Shown here: positions 54,351 through 63,356 of the stretch, piece after piece
How the letters are laid out: every line of letters begins with the position of its first letter
Position numbering within the stretch: position 1 is the first letter of the stretch
Notes under the pieces: generated by a model
The model's database searches: none
Seen by the model: the letters and a program-made list of their open reading frames with translations, nothing else
What the model was told of the DNA's origin: nothing
From: Mucilaginibacter rubeus
GTDB taxonomy: Bacteria; Bacteroidota; Bacteroidia; Sphingobacteriales; Sphingobacteriaceae
Assembly: GCF_014643835.1 (NCBI RefSeq)
Contig: NZ_BMKD01000002.1
Span: 620,001-684,000 of the forward strand
Reading direction: 5' to 3'
Length of the DNA stretch: 64,000 bases
Made by a program: the position numbers and the translations under genes

Positions 54351-54965
54351 ATGAAATTTAACGATATGTTGAAGAAAAAGAAGAAAGAAAATACGGATAA
54401 TACTGAAAATATAAACGAAGTGAACAACGAGCAATTACATGATGAAGGGCAGGAACAAGCCCCGGTAGCAGAAGCTACAGCCACGGAAACCCAACAGGGA
54501 ACTGCCGCTGCCCCAACTGCCGAAGAAAAGTTGAAAGACGAGCTGGCACAGGCTAATGACAAGTACTTGCGTTTATATGCCGAATTTGATAACTTTAGAA
54601 GGCGTACCATTAAAGAACGCGAGGAAGCCCGCAAAACTGAAGGCAAAGATGTAATTGTGGCTTTACTACCTGTACTTGACGACTTTGAACGCGCGCAGCG
54701 TGCCATGGATAAGGCTACCGAAGTTGCCCCGATTAAAGAGGGCGTTACTTTGATCCAACACAAGCTAAAAAATATACTTGGCCAAAAAGGCCTGAAAGAA
54801 ATGACATCAATAGGCAATGCCTTTGATGCCGACCTGCATGAAGCTATTACCAATATTCCGGCACCTACTGATGACCTTAAAGGCAAGGTAATGGACGAAA
54901 TGGAAAAAGGCTACACCCTTAACGACAAAGTGATCCGCTTTGCTAAAGTGGTTGTAGGAGCGTAA
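54351..54965 (+). CDS. grpE: Nucleotide exchange factor GrpE
   Basis: The 204-residue co-chaperone releases ADP from DnaK. An acidic, disordered N terminus (about 70 residues) precedes the long coiled coil EEKLKDELAQANDKYLRLYAEFDNFRRRTIKEREE and the beta head with the ending YTLNDKVIRFAKVVVGA. The best start is ATG 54351 (MKFNDMLKKKKKE); a TTG five codons upstream is in frame but unlikely. dnaJ follows after 126 nt of repeat. Confidence 0.95.
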   Translation: MKFNDMLKKKKKENTDNTENINEVNNEQLHDEGQEQAPVAEATATETQQGTAAAPTAEEKLKDELAQANDKYLRLYAEFDNFRRRTIKEREEARKTEGKDVIVALLPVLDDFERAQRAMDKATEVAPIKEGVTLIQHKLKNILGQKGLKEMTSIGNAFDADLHEAITNIPAPTDDLKGKVMDEMEKGYTLNDKVIRFAKVVVGA

Positions 54966-54969
54966 CTGA

Positions 54970-55080
54970 TTTCGGATTTGAGACTTTCAATTTCGGATTT
55001 ATCCGGATGTGATAGTCTATCCTGATCTTACACAATATTAAATAATAATAAATCCGAAATCTGAATTTCGGAATCCGAAA
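54970..55080. repeat. Palindrome (TTTCGGATTT words) between grpE and dnaJ
   Basis: Left arm 54970-55000 and right arm 55050-55080 are each 31 nt. Both ends of each arm carry TTTCGGATTT (or its complement AAATCCGAAA); only the middle of the arm is mismatched. The repeat ends 11 nt before dnaJ. Confidence 0.8.
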
Positions 55081-55091
55081 TTTTTAAAATT

Positions 55092-56255
55092 ATGGCTAAA
55101 AGAGATTATTACGATGTGCTTGGGGTTGCGAAAGGCGCAAGTGCTGATGACATAAAAAAAGCATATCGTAAAATGGCTATTAAATATCACCCTGATAAAA
55201 ATCAGGGCGATAAGGAAGCGGAAGAAAAGTTTAAGGAAGCTGCCGAAGCTTACGAAGTATTAAGCACTCCCGAAAAACGTCAGCGTTATGATCAGTTTGG
55301 TCACGCAGCCAACGCTTCATCGCCAAATGGTGGTGGTTATGGTGGCGGTGGTATGAATATGGACGACATATTTAGCCAGTTTGGCGATATTTTTGGTGGT
55401 GGTAGTCCGTTTGAAGGTTTCTTTGGCGGCGGCCGTCAAAGCGGTGGCGGCGGCAGGCGTGTAGCCCGCGGCAGCAACCTGCGTATCAAAGTACGCTTAA
55501 CCCTCGAGGAAATTGCCAACGGCGCCGAAAAGAAGATCAAAGTAAATAAACAGATCATCTGTAAAACCTGCGATGGCAGCGGGGCTAAAGACAAATCATC
55601 GTTCCAAACCTGCAAAACCTGCGGTGGTTCAGGAGCGGTACGTAGAGTAACCAATACCATTTTGGGTCAGATGCAAACTACCAGCACCTGCCCTACCTGT
55701 AACGGCGAAGGATCAACCATACTGTCAAAATGTAACGTTTGTCATGGTGACGGCGTGGTTCGCGGTGAAGAATTGATCACCATCCAGGTGCCTGCAGGTG
55801 TTAGCGAAGGTATGCAGTTGAGCATGAGCGGTAAAGGTAATGCAGCCCCACGCGGCGGTGTTCCCGGCGACCTGATCATCCTGATTGAAGAGGTACCTCA
55901 CGAAACATTAAAACGTGATGGCAACAATGTGATCTATGATCTGCATGTAAACTTTGTTGATGCAACTTTAGGCACATCTATTGAAGTGCCAACCATTGAC
56001 GGTAAAGCCAAAATAAAAATTGACCCCGGAACACAAGGGGGCAAAATCCTGCGTCTGAAAGGCAAGGGTTTACCGGAAGTAAATTCATATCACCGCGGTG
56101 ATCAACTGGTGCACATTAACATATGGACACCAAAAGCATTAAGCCGCGAGGAACGCGAGATCCTGGAAAAACTGCAGGGCTCTCCTAACTTTAAACCCAA
56201 TCCGGGCAAAAACGAAAAAAGTTTCTTTGAACGGATGAAGGAATATTTTGAATAA
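55092..56255 (+). CDS. dnaJ: Chaperone protein DnaJ
   Basis: The 387-residue type I J-protein stimulates DnaK ATPase. The J-domain has HPD at residues 33-35 ([10 protein letters not shown]). A G/F-rich region with GGGYGGGG follows, then the zinc domain with four repeats ([32 protein letters not shown]) and two C-terminal peptide-binding domains ([26 protein letters not shown]). It forms a heat-shock pair with grpE. A terminator follows. Confidence 0.98.
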   Translation: MAKRDYYDVLGVAKGASADDIKKAYRKMAIKYHPDKNQGDKEAEEKFKEAAEAYEVLSTPEKRQRYDQFGHAANASSPNGGGYGGGGMNMDDIFSQFGDIFGGGSPFEGFFGGGRQSGGGGRRVARGSNLRIKVRLTLEEIANGAEKKIKVNKQIICKTCDGSGAKDKSSFQTCKTCGGSGAVRRVTNTILGQMQTTSTCPTCNGEGSTILSKCNVCHGDGVVRGEELITIQVPAGVSEGMQLSMSGKGNAAPRGGVPGDLIILIEEVPHETLKRDGNNVIYDLHVNFVDATLGTSIEVPTIDGKAKIKIDPGTQGGKILRLKGKGLPEVNSYHRGDQLVHINIWTPKALSREEREILEKLQGSPNFKPNPGKNEKSFFERMKEYFE

Positions 56256-56303
56256 TATTTTTTTCAGGTAAAAGGATAAAGGCGAAAGCTGAAAGGTATA
56301 TGC

Positions 56304-56334
56304 AAAGCCCGGAGTTACTATGACTTCGGGCTTT
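56304..56334 (+). terminator. Terminator after dnaJ
   Basis: AAAGCCCGGAGT (56304-56315) pairs with ACTTCGGGCTTT (56323-56334) with one G-T wobble, followed by TTAG. A single arm of AAAGGCGAAAGCTGAAAGG words precedes it (56270-56297). Confidence 0.75.
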
Positions 56335-56374
56335 TTAGCTTAAAGAAAGTTGAAGCGTACACGCCTGACTTGCT

Positions 56375-57208
56375 TTATATAATGCCTGCCTTTTCTAACT
56401 CCGCCTGCATCTGTTGCTGCAAACTTAGTGCTTCCGCACGGGCGGCATCGGCAAAATCTTCGCCATTGCTTGCATATAATATAGAACGCGACGAGTTTAC
56501 GATAAGGCCGCAATCTTTAGTGATGCCGTATTTGCAAACTTCTTCAAGGCTTCCTCCCTGTGCCCCTACTCCGGGTACTAATAAAAAATTATCAGGCGCA
56601 TATGCGCGGATGTTAGTAAACTCGGTGCTTTTGGTTGCGCCTACTACATACATGATCCTGTCGGCTCCGGCCCAGGTGTTGGCCTTTTTTATCACATTTT
56701 CATATAAATAGCCGTTCCCGGTTTGCAGGTATTGAAAATCCTTACTGCCAACAGATGATGTTAGGGCCAAAATAATAACCCACTTACCTTCGTAAGCAAG
56801 ATATGGCGTAACACTGTCATTACCCATATAAGGTGTAATGGTAATGGCATCAAAGCTCATCCCGCCCGATTGCTCATCAAAAAATGCTTTGGCATATTTA
56901 TCGGATGTATTGCCGATATCGCCCCGTTTAGCGTCAATGATACTTAAACAATCTTTGGGCAGGTATTTATAGGTATCAATTAAGCTTTGTAATCCTTTTA
57001 TACCATAGGCTTCGTAAAAAGCAGCATTAGGCTTATAAGCTATACAGAGATCCTGCGTAACATCAACGATGCGTTTGTTAAATTCAAGTACAGGATCGGG
57101 ATACGATCTTAAAAATTCCGGGATCTTGTTGAGATCGGGATCAAGCCCAACACATAAAAACGATTTCTTTTTTTTGATTTGTTCAATTAACTCCTGGCGG
57201 GACATCAT
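56375..57208 (-). CDS. pyrF: Orotidine-5'-phosphate decarboxylase (type 2)
   Basis: The 277-residue TIM-barrel enzyme makes UMP from OMP. The length and the motifs SFLCVGLDPDLNKIPEF, FYEAYGIKGL, SIIDAKRGDIGNTSDKYA with the catalytic Lys-Asp pairs, and LLVPGVGAQGG place it in the longer type 2 PyrF subfamily. Two adjacent ATGs (57208 and 57205) make the exact start ambiguous by one residue. It is divergent from rho. Confidence 0.97.
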   Translation of the reverse strand: MMSRQELIEQIKKKKSFLCVGLDPDLNKIPEFLRSYPDPVLEFNKRIVDVTQDLCIAYKPNAAFYEAYGIKGLQSLIDTYKYLPKDCLSIIDAKRGDIGNTSDKYAKAFFDEQSGGMSFDAITITPYMGNDSVTPYLAYEGKWVIILALTSSVGSKDFQYLQTGNGYLYENVIKKANTWAGADRIMYVVGATKSTEFTNIRAYAPDNFLLVPGVGAQGGSLEEVCKYGITKDCGLIVNSSRSILYASNGEDFADAARAEALSLQQQMQAELEKAGII

Positions 57209-57569
57209 CAGCGGCTGAATAATATTTTAATTGTCAAAAAAACTAAAAATTTGGCTTATGTGTTCTGATATAAGTGATATTTATTTAATTAATTTGAAAT
57301 TAAAGAATAATTGTTTACACTTGCATCGTTTTCCATTGAATTTTTCTTGCACTAAAGAAACAATTTAAATCACCACGCTTTTTATTATCACTTTATATAA
57401 TACTTGCATGGGTTTGGATGTTTACTAAAACAAGGTTTCAAGATCAATTTCTTTCAATTATAGCCTCATATGTTTTTACATGTGGTCAAGCTTTAACACT
57501 TGCATAGAAATTTTTGCCGTTTGAAAACAAATTACAATTAAAAAATCCCATTGAACTATAATTCATATC
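57209..57569. promoter_or_regulatory. Long spacer and leader upstream of rho
   Basis: About 361 nt, AT-rich, with no gene. The 10-mer ACTTGCATNG recurs three times on the plus strand: 57319-57328, 57402-57411 and 57498-57507. The copies may be promoter -7 variants or sites in an autoregulatory leader. rho leaders are attenuated in E. coli; a similar role here is inference. Confidence 0.5.
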
Positions 57570-59204
57570 ATGTCTGATAAAATTGAATTGAACGACAAAC
57601 TCGTTTCTGAGTTGCGCGAAATTGCCAGAAATTTAGGTATTGCTGAGGCCGACGAACTACGTAAAGCTCAGCTTGTTGCCCGTATTATTGAACAACAACA
57701 GCTTATTGAAGCCGCCAGGGCTCAACAAAATCTGATTGAATCAAACTATACCCCTACACCCGCGCCAGGCGAAGCGCCTGCTGAAACAATTGAAAAGCCC
57801 CGAAAAAGGACCCGTGTTATAAAAACCAAAGATTCATCAAAACCACGTATAGAGGTTCCTTTAGATGATACCAATCTTTTTGATGCACAGGATGATGAGC
57901 CATCACAGGATGATCCGGAAACGGAAATTCCTGCTGTAACTGCAGAAACAGAAGCGCCGCAAGCCGGTGAAATAGTTGCCCGTACGGAAGAAGTTGTTCC
58001 GGAAGCCCGCCCGCAAAAGTTTGAGCGCAGGGTTAACAGCAACAACCAAAATCAGCAAAAAGCACAGGAACCGCCAATCAATCTCGACTTTGATAATGTA
58101 ATTGTAAATGAAGGTGTTTTGGAAATTATGCCTGATGGTTATGGCTTCCTTCGTTCATCTGATTACAACTACCTTACTTCTCCCGATGATATTTACGTAT
58201 CACAATCACAGATAAAACTATTCGGCCTTAAAACAGGTGACACGGTTAGGGGCAGCATCCGCCCACCGAAAGAAGGTGAAAAATACTTCCCGCTGGTACG
58301 TGTTGAGGCCATCAACGGCCGCATCCCTGCCGAGGTGCGTGACCGTGTTCCTTTTGATCACTTAACACCATTGTTCCCTTCCGAAAAACTGAGCCTCTTC
58401 ACCGATCCGAACAACTATTCAACCCGCATCATGGACCTGTTTTCGCCTATTGGTAAAGGTCAGCGTGGTTTAATCGTGGCACAGCCAAAAACAGGTAAAA
58501 CCATGTTATTAAAGGATGTGGCCAATGCTATTGCCAAAAACCATCCCGAAGTATACCTTATTATATTGCTGATAGACGAACGTCCGGAAGAGGTTACCGA
58601 CATGGCCCGCAGCGTACGCGCCGAAGTTGTTTCATCCACTTTTGATGAGCCTGCTGAGCGCCACGTAAAAATTGCTAACATTGTGCTTGAAAAATCAAAG
58701 CGTATGGTGGAGTGTGGTCATGACGTAGTGATCCTTCTTGACTCTATCACCCGTTTGGCACGCGCTTATAATACTGTTGCCCCTGCATCAGGTAAAATAT
58801 TATCAGGCGGTGTTGATGCTAACGCATTGCACAAACCTAAACGCTTTTTTGGTGCCGCCCGCAACATTGAGGATGGCGGTTCATTAACTATCATTGCTAC
58901 AGCGCTTACCGAAACCGGCTCAAAAATGGACGAGGTTATTTTTGAAGAATTTAAAGGTACCGGTAACATGGAGTTACAACTGGATCGTAAATTATCGAAT
59001 AAACGTATTTTCCCGGCTATCGACATTACAGCTTCAAGTACCCGCCGCGACGACTTACTGCTTGACCGTGACACGCTTCAGCGTATCTGGATTCTCCGCA
59101 ACCACCTTGCTGATATGAATTCGCAGGAATCAATGGAGTTTTTACAAGCTCAAATTAGGGGCACAAAAACTAACGAAGAATTTCTGATTTCGATGAATTC
59201 GTAA
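57570..59204 (+). CDS. rho: Transcription termination factor Rho
   Basis: The 544-residue hexameric RNA helicase has an N-terminal Rho-N/SAP-like segment (residues 1-45), an acidic insertion of about 120 residues ([18 protein letters not shown]) and then the RNA-binding CSD domain ([16 protein letters not shown]). The ATPase follows with Walker [16 protein letters not shown], Walker [17 protein letters not shown], the Q-loop [22 protein letters not shown] and the R-loop [21 protein letters not shown]. The acidic insertion makes it longer than E. coli Rho (419). Its long leader suggests autoregulation. Confidence 0.97.
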   Translation: MSDKIELNDKLVSELREIARNLGIAEADELRKAQLVARIIEQQQLIEAARAQQNLIESNYTPTPAPGEAPAETIEKPRKRTRVIKTKDSSKPRIEVPLDDTNLFDAQDDEPSQDDPETEIPAVTAETEAPQAGEIVARTEEVVPEARPQKFERRVNSNNQNQQKAQEPPINLDFDNVIVNEGVLEIMPDGYGFLRSSDYNYLTSPDDIYVSQSQIKLFGLKTGDTVRGSIRPPKEGEKYFPLVRVEAINGRIPAEVRDRVPFDHLTPLFPSEKLSLFTDPNNYSTRIMDLFSPIGKGQRGLIVAQPKTGKTMLLKDVANAIAKNHPEVYLIILLIDERPEEVTDMARSVRAEVVSSTFDEPAERHVKIANIVLEKSKRMVECGHDVVILLDSITRLARAYNTVAPASGKILSGGVDANALHKPKRFFGAARNIEDGGSLTIIATALTETGSKMDEVIFEEFKGTGNMELQLDRKLSNKRIFPAIDITASSTRRDDLLLDRDTLQRIWILRNHLADMNSQESMEFLQAQIRGTKTNEEFLISMNS

Positions 59205-59214
59205 TATTTTAGCG

Positions 59215-59260
59215 ATAATGAAGTTATAAGTAAGTAGAATATTATTTGTAACTTCATTAT
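59215..59260. terminator. AT-rich stem-loop after rho
   Basis: A perfect 12-bp stem, ATAATGAAGTTA (59215-59226) with TAACTTCATTAT (59249-59260), lies between rho and pssA. It is A/T-rich, so its terminator strength is doubtful. Confidence 0.5.
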
Positions 59261-59294
59261 TACTTAATAAATTCCTGATAATTTCGATGGCGAA

Positions 59295-60017
59295 ATGAAG
59301 AGACGCGTCAAAAAACACCTTCCAAATGCTATTACCTGCGCCAACCTTTTTAGCGGTTGTATAGGTATAGTTTTCGCTTTCCAGGGTAACCTCATAGTGG
59401 CTGCGTATGCCATTTTTCTTTCCTCAATATTTGATTTTTTTGATGGCCTTGCATCAAGGGTTTTAAACTCTTATTCATTTATAGGCAAAGACCTCGATTC
59501 GCTGGCCGATATGGTAAGCTTTGGCGTATTGCCGTCAGTGATCATGTACGAACTATTTTTACAGGCCCCGCAATTAAACGGCATAAGTCACCTGTTAAAC
59601 TTCGTTGCATTCCTTTTACCGGTATTTTCGGCATTGAGGCTTGCAAAATTCAATAACGACACGCGGCAATCAGATAGCTTTATCGGGTTACCGACACCAG
59701 CAAACGCCATCCTTATAGCATCGCTGCCTTTAATAGTACAACAGTACGATGCTTTGGCGCATTACATTTTAAATCCTTACTTTCTAACAGTTCTGGTTTT
59801 AATAATGTGTACGCTACTGGTATCGGAAATACCGCTCATGTCGCTTAAATTCAAGAACCGCGACTTTAACAAAAACATTTTCCGTTATTTACTGCTCTTG
59901 TTTTCGGCAATACTCATACTATTTTTTAAATTTGTGGCCGTTCCGGTGGTTATATTTATTTATATCACCTTATCTCTAATTCAAACAAAACTCACAAATG
60001 ACAAAGTTCCAGGCTGA
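59295..60017 (+). CDS. pssA: CDP-diacylglycerol-serine O-phosphatidyltransferase
   Basis: The 240-residue membrane enzyme makes phosphatidylserine, the precursor of phosphatidylethanolamine. The CDP-alcohol phosphatidyltransferase motif DxxDGxxAR-x8-GxxxDxxxD appears as FDFFDGLASRVLNSYSFIGKDLDSLADMVSFG. About six membrane spans follow the N-terminal PNAITCANLFSGCIGIVFAF. The C terminus overlaps purS by 20 nt. Confidence 0.95.
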   Translation: MKRRVKKHLPNAITCANLFSGCIGIVFAFQGNLIVAAYAIFLSSIFDFFDGLASRVLNSYSFIGKDLDSLADMVSFGVLPSVIMYELFLQAPQLNGISHLLNFVAFLLPVFSALRLAKFNNDTRQSDSFIGLPTPANAILIASLPLIVQQYDALAHYILNPYFLTVLVLIMCTLLVSEIPLMSLKFKNRDFNKNIFRYLLLLFSAILILFFKFVAVPVVIFIYITLSLIQTKLTNDKVPG

Positions 60018-60252
60018 AATCGACGTAATGCCAAAAAAAGAAATACTTGACCCACAAGGAAAAGCAGTAACCGGTAGCATGAAAAACCTTGGCTTAGCCG
60101 AAATTCACAACGTGCGCATTGGCAAACACATTACGCTTGAAATAGAAGCCGAAAATGCCGAAGCTGCCAGCGCCAAAGTTGACCAGGCCTGCAAAAACCT
60201 ACTGGCCAACCTGATTATGGAAAGCTATACTTTTAAAATATCAGAAGTTTAG
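59998..60252 (+). CDS. purS: Phosphoribosylformylglycinamidine synthase subunit PurS
   Basis: The 84-residue protein is the small subunit that couples PurQ and PurL in FGAM synthesis. Family features are FQAEIDVMPKKEILDPQGKAV, LGLAEIHNVRIGKHITLEI and ACKNLLANLIMESYTFKI. Its start lies inside the last 20 nt of pssA, suggesting translational coupling of phospholipid and purine genes. purL and purQ are not in the window. Confidence 0.92.
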   Translation: MTKFQAEIDVMPKKEILDPQGKAVTGSMKNLGLAEIHNVRIGKHITLEIEAENAEAASAKVDQACKNLLANLIMESYTFKISEV

Positions 60253-60474
60253 GTTAAAGGCGAAAGGCTTTTTTAGGATAAAGGCGAAAGGTAAAAGGCC
60301 AAAGGTTTCTTATCTGCATAAACAACTAAAACTTTATAAAATACAAAAGGCAAAAGGGAAACCTCTTGCCTTTGCTTTTTATATCTAACCGGCGAAACTT
60401 TCACCTTTCACCTTTCACCTTTCACCTTTCACCTTTCACCTTTCACCTTTCACCTTTCACCTTTCACCTTTCAC
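60251..60474. repeat. Palindromic spacer with CTTTCAC heptamer array
   Basis: The left part repeats AAAGGCGAAAGG words (60251-60305). The right part answers with CCTCTTGCCTTTGC and then eleven exact tandem copies of CTTTCAC (60398-60474). The array ends directly at the stop codon of the minus-strand Hpt gene. The heptamer count is likely to vary between strains. Confidence 0.85.
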
Positions 60475-60852
60475 CTATAAATTAGCTTCCTTCTCTGCCT
60501 TAATTTGTTTTAAAGTGATGAGGTTTGCTGACACCATGCTGTTTACCTGGTTAAATTTTTCAAATATTTCGGTTGGGTTTTGACCACCGGCTTTACAGGC
60601 CAGCTCAACTTCCTGTATGGTAGCCTGGCTTATGGGCATACCAAAAAAACCAAGGTTAGGCTTTAATTTATGAGCTGCCTGGGCTGCTAAAGCCCAATCC
60701 TGGTTATTTAACGCGTTGCTGATCGTATTAAGTAAATCGGGCGATTGCTCAAGGAACATCCCGATCGAGTCAACAATAAAATCGTCGCTGCCATCGGCAA
60801 TCTCGTATAAAAAAGAAAGATCAAGGTCCTGTTCTGGTGAAATATCTGCCAT
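60475..60852 (-). CDS. Hpt-domain phosphotransfer protein
   Basis: The 125-residue stand-alone histidine phosphotransfer protein is a four-helix bundle. The phosphoacceptor is His61 in [17 protein letters not shown]. The preceding helix [21 protein letters not shown] is typical. It would relay phosphate in a multistep two-component system whose partners are not adjacent. A longer start at 60876 would add 8 residues and overlap folK by 8 nt; ATG 60852 (MADISPEQ) is preferred but not certain. Confidence 0.88.
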   Translation of the reverse strand: MADISPEQDLDLSFLYEIADGSDDFIVDSIGMFLEQSPDLLNTISNALNNQDWALAAQAAHKLKPNLGFFGMPISQATIQEVELACKAGGQNPTEIFEKFNQVNSMVSANLITLKQIKAEKEANL

Positions 60853-60868
60853 TATAAAAGCTTTGTGT

Positions 60869-61357
60869 TTATTCAAAAATATGCTTTTTTACGATTAAGT
60901 TATCCTTTAGTTCATCCTTTAGCTGCAAAATATTTTTTTTGAACACAGGATGAATAAGATCAGGCGCTATCTCGGCCAGGGGGATCAGCGTAAAACTGCG
61001 CTTATACAATTCGGGATGGGGCACCACCAGGTTAAAATCATGGATCACTTCATCGCCATAAAACAAAATATCAATATCAATAATGCGCGATCCCCATTTA
61101 ACCTCCCGCTTACGGCCCATTTGTAATTCGATACCCAATATTTTTTCCAACACATCCTGCGCCGAAAGATCAGTTTGGAGCATCAGCACCTGGTTTAAAT
61201 AGTCGGGCTCATCGGTTTTACCCCACGACTGGGTTTCATAAACCGACGATATCAGTTTAACCGGAGCAATTTGGGCCGAAATAGATTCAATTGCCTGCTG
61301 CAGAAACAATTCGCGGGTACCGAGGTTGCTCCCAAGCAGTAAAAAAACATCAATCAT
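60869..61357 (-). CDS. folK: 2-amino-4-hydroxy-6-hydroxymethyldihydropteridine pyrophosphokinase
   Basis: The 162-residue HPPK activates the pterin for dihydropteroate synthesis in folate biosynthesis. Motifs are FLLLGSNLGTRELFLQQAIE, SVYETQSWGKTDEPDYLNQV, ELQMGRKREVKWGSRIIDIDILFYGD with the two metal-binding Asp residues, and LVVPHPELYKRSFTLIPLAEIAPDLIHP. It is upstream of, and close to or overlapping, the Hpt gene; divergent from sppA. Confidence 0.96.
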   Translation of the reverse strand: MIDVFLLLGSNLGTRELFLQQAIESISAQIAPVKLISSVYETQSWGKTDEPDYLNQVLMLQTDLSAQDVLEKILGIELQMGRKREVKWGSRIIDIDILFYGDEVIHDFNLVVPHPELYKRSFTLIPLAEIAPDLIHPVFKKNILQLKDELKDNLIVKKHIFE

Positions 61358-61444
61358 GTTGTAACAAATATAATGGAAACCGCTCTTAGCATTATACGGC
61401 TCCTTATTACTAAGTTTGCATAGTTAAAAAGATTTATAACATTA

Positions 61445-63235
61445 ATGAAACAATTCTTCAAATTCGTTCTGGCCACTATTGTAGGGGTAATTATTTCGGG
61501 TATAATAATAGGTGTTGTAGGAGCAGTTCTTGTTATCGGCCTTATTGCATCCGCCGGCAGTGATAAAACTGTAGATGTTAGCCCAAACTCTATTTTATAC
61601 ATGTCGCTAAAAAATCAGATCACCGAGCGTACACCAAACAATCCTCTTGCCGGTCTGGATTTTTTGGGTTTGAATGAAGATAAATCAATCGGCTTAAATG
61701 ATATCCTGGCTGATATTAAAAAAGCCAAAACCGACGATAATATTAAAGGCATATACATTGATGAGAGTTATATGACCGCCGGCCAGGCCACTACCGAAGA
61801 GATCCGCAACGCACTTATCGACTTTAAAAAATCAGGTAAATTTATTGTAGCCTACGCCGAAGTATATACACAGGGCTTTTATTACCTGGCATCGGTTGCC
61901 GATAAAGTTTATATTAACCCAAAAGGCATTTTTGAGTTTCATGGCTTCAGCTCCCAAACCACTTTTCTAAAAGGTGCACTGGACAAATTAGGCATAGAAG
62001 CACAGATCATTAAAGTTGGCACCTTTAAAAGCGCTGTTGAACCGTTGTTCCTTACCAAGATGAGCGATGCCAATAAACTACAGGTAACTTCATATCTTGG
62101 TTCACTATATAATCATTTTTTAACCGGCATCAGCAAAAGCCGGGGCCTTAACAGGGATTCATTATTCAGCTATGCTGATAATATGCGCATTCAATTTCCT
62201 GAAGATGCCTATAAATTGAAACTGGTTGACGGCTTAAAATATAAAGATGAGATCCTGAACGATTTGAAAAGGCGGACCGGTACCGATTTAAAAGACGACT
62301 TAAAAAGCGTTGACCTTAGGGATTACGCCAAAAGCAAAAGTGATGATTCGGACGATAAGGAGGATGATTCATCATCTAAAAACCGCATTGCTATTGTCTA
62401 TGCATCAGGTGATATTACCGGTGGCGATGGCGACGACAACAGTATCGGTTCGGAAACTATCTCGAAAGCATTACGCAAAGCCCGTTTGGATGATAAAGTT
62501 AAAGCTGTGGTATTGCGTGTAAATTCGCCGGGCGGCAGCTCACTGGCATCTGATGTGATTTGGCGCGAAGTAAAGTTGATCCACGAAAAGAAGCCGATCA
62601 TTGTTTCTATGGGCGATTATGCTGCATCGGGTGGTTATTACATTTCATGTGCGGCCGATTCGATCATTGCCCAGCCTAATACTATTACCGGTTCTATCGG
62701 CATTTTCGCCGTATTGCCAAACATGCAAAAACTGTTTAACGATAAACTGGGTGTAACCTTTGATGGTGTAAAAACCGGGAAGTATGCAGATTTGGGCGAT
62801 ATTAGCCGTCCGCTTAATCCCGACGAGCGCCTGATATTACAAAACAGTGTGAACCGTGGCTATGATGAATTTACGAAAGCAGTGGCCGAAGGCCGCGGCA
62901 AAACACAGGCTTACATTAACAGCATTGGCCAGGGCCGTGTTTGGACCGGAGAGCAGGCCCTAAAAATTGGCCTGGTTGACCGTTTGGGGAATATCAACGA
63001 CGCTATCACTTCAGCTGCCAAAAAAGCCAAGGTCAAAACCTATAATATTGTAAGTTACCCCGAGCAAAAAAGCTTTTTCAACAAGGTGGGCAGCGGTTTA
63101 AGCGCCGAAGTACAAACCCGCATGGTGAAAAACGAACTTGGCGAAAATTACCGTGTTTATCAACAGATCAAAGGCATCACTCAAATGATGCGCACTCCGC
63201 AAGCCCGCCTTCCTTACGATTTGGTGATCAAATAA
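61445..63235 (+). CDS. sppA: Signal peptide peptidase SppA (67 kDa type)
   Basis: The 596-residue serine protease is anchored by one N-terminal span (residues 10-37) and degrades cleaved signal peptides in the membrane. It has two ClpP-like halves joined by an acidic linker (KSDDSDDKEDDSSS). The catalytic Lys195 is in VGTFKSAVEPLF and the nucleophile Ser395 in GDYAASGGYYIS, matching the E. coli Lys209/Ser409 pair. A terminator-like hairpin follows. Confidence 0.96.
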   Translation: MKQFFKFVLATIVGVIISGIIIGVVGAVLVIGLIASAGSDKTVDVSPNSILYMSLKNQITERTPNNPLAGLDFLGLNEDKSIGLNDILADIKKAKTDDNIKGIYIDESYMTAGQATTEEIRNALIDFKKSGKFIVAYAEVYTQGFYYLASVADKVYINPKGIFEFHGFSSQTTFLKGALDKLGIEAQIIKVGTFKSAVEPLFLTKMSDANKLQVTSYLGSLYNHFLTGISKSRGLNRDSLFSYADNMRIQFPEDAYKLKLVDGLKYKDEILNDLKRRTGTDLKDDLKSVDLRDYAKSKSDDSDDKEDDSSSKNRIAIVYASGDITGGDGDDNSIGSETISKALRKARLDDKVKAVVLRVNSPGGSSLASDVIWREVKLIHEKKPIIVSMGDYAASGGYYISCAADSIIAQPNTITGSIGIFAVLPNMQKLFNDKLGVTFDGVKTGKYADLGDISRPLNPDERLILQNSVNRGYDEFTKAVAEGRGKTQAYINSIGQGRVWTGEQALKIGLVDRLGNINDAITSAAKKAKVKTYNIVSYPEQKSFFNKVGSGLSAEVQTRMVKNELGENYRVYQQIKGITQMMRTPQARLPYDLVIK

Positions 63236-63263
63236 TATTTCATTAATACATTTAATTTTGATT

Positions 63264-63294
63264 GTGAAAAGCTGCCCGATTTGGGTGGCTTTTT
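63264..63294 (+). terminator. Terminator after sppA
   Basis: GAAAAGC-TG-CCC pairs with GGG-TG-GCTTTTTT around a GATTT loop, with an internal mismatch, about 30 nt past the sppA stop. Confidence 0.65.
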
Positions 63295-63356
63295 TGTTGT
63301 CCGGTAAGACTTGCAAAATTTTGAAAACTGCATAAGTCTGTTAAATATAATACATC

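Noticed and set aside
60398-60474. CTTTCAC array as a CRISPR array
   Set aside because: Units are 7 nt with no spacers, and no cas genes are near.
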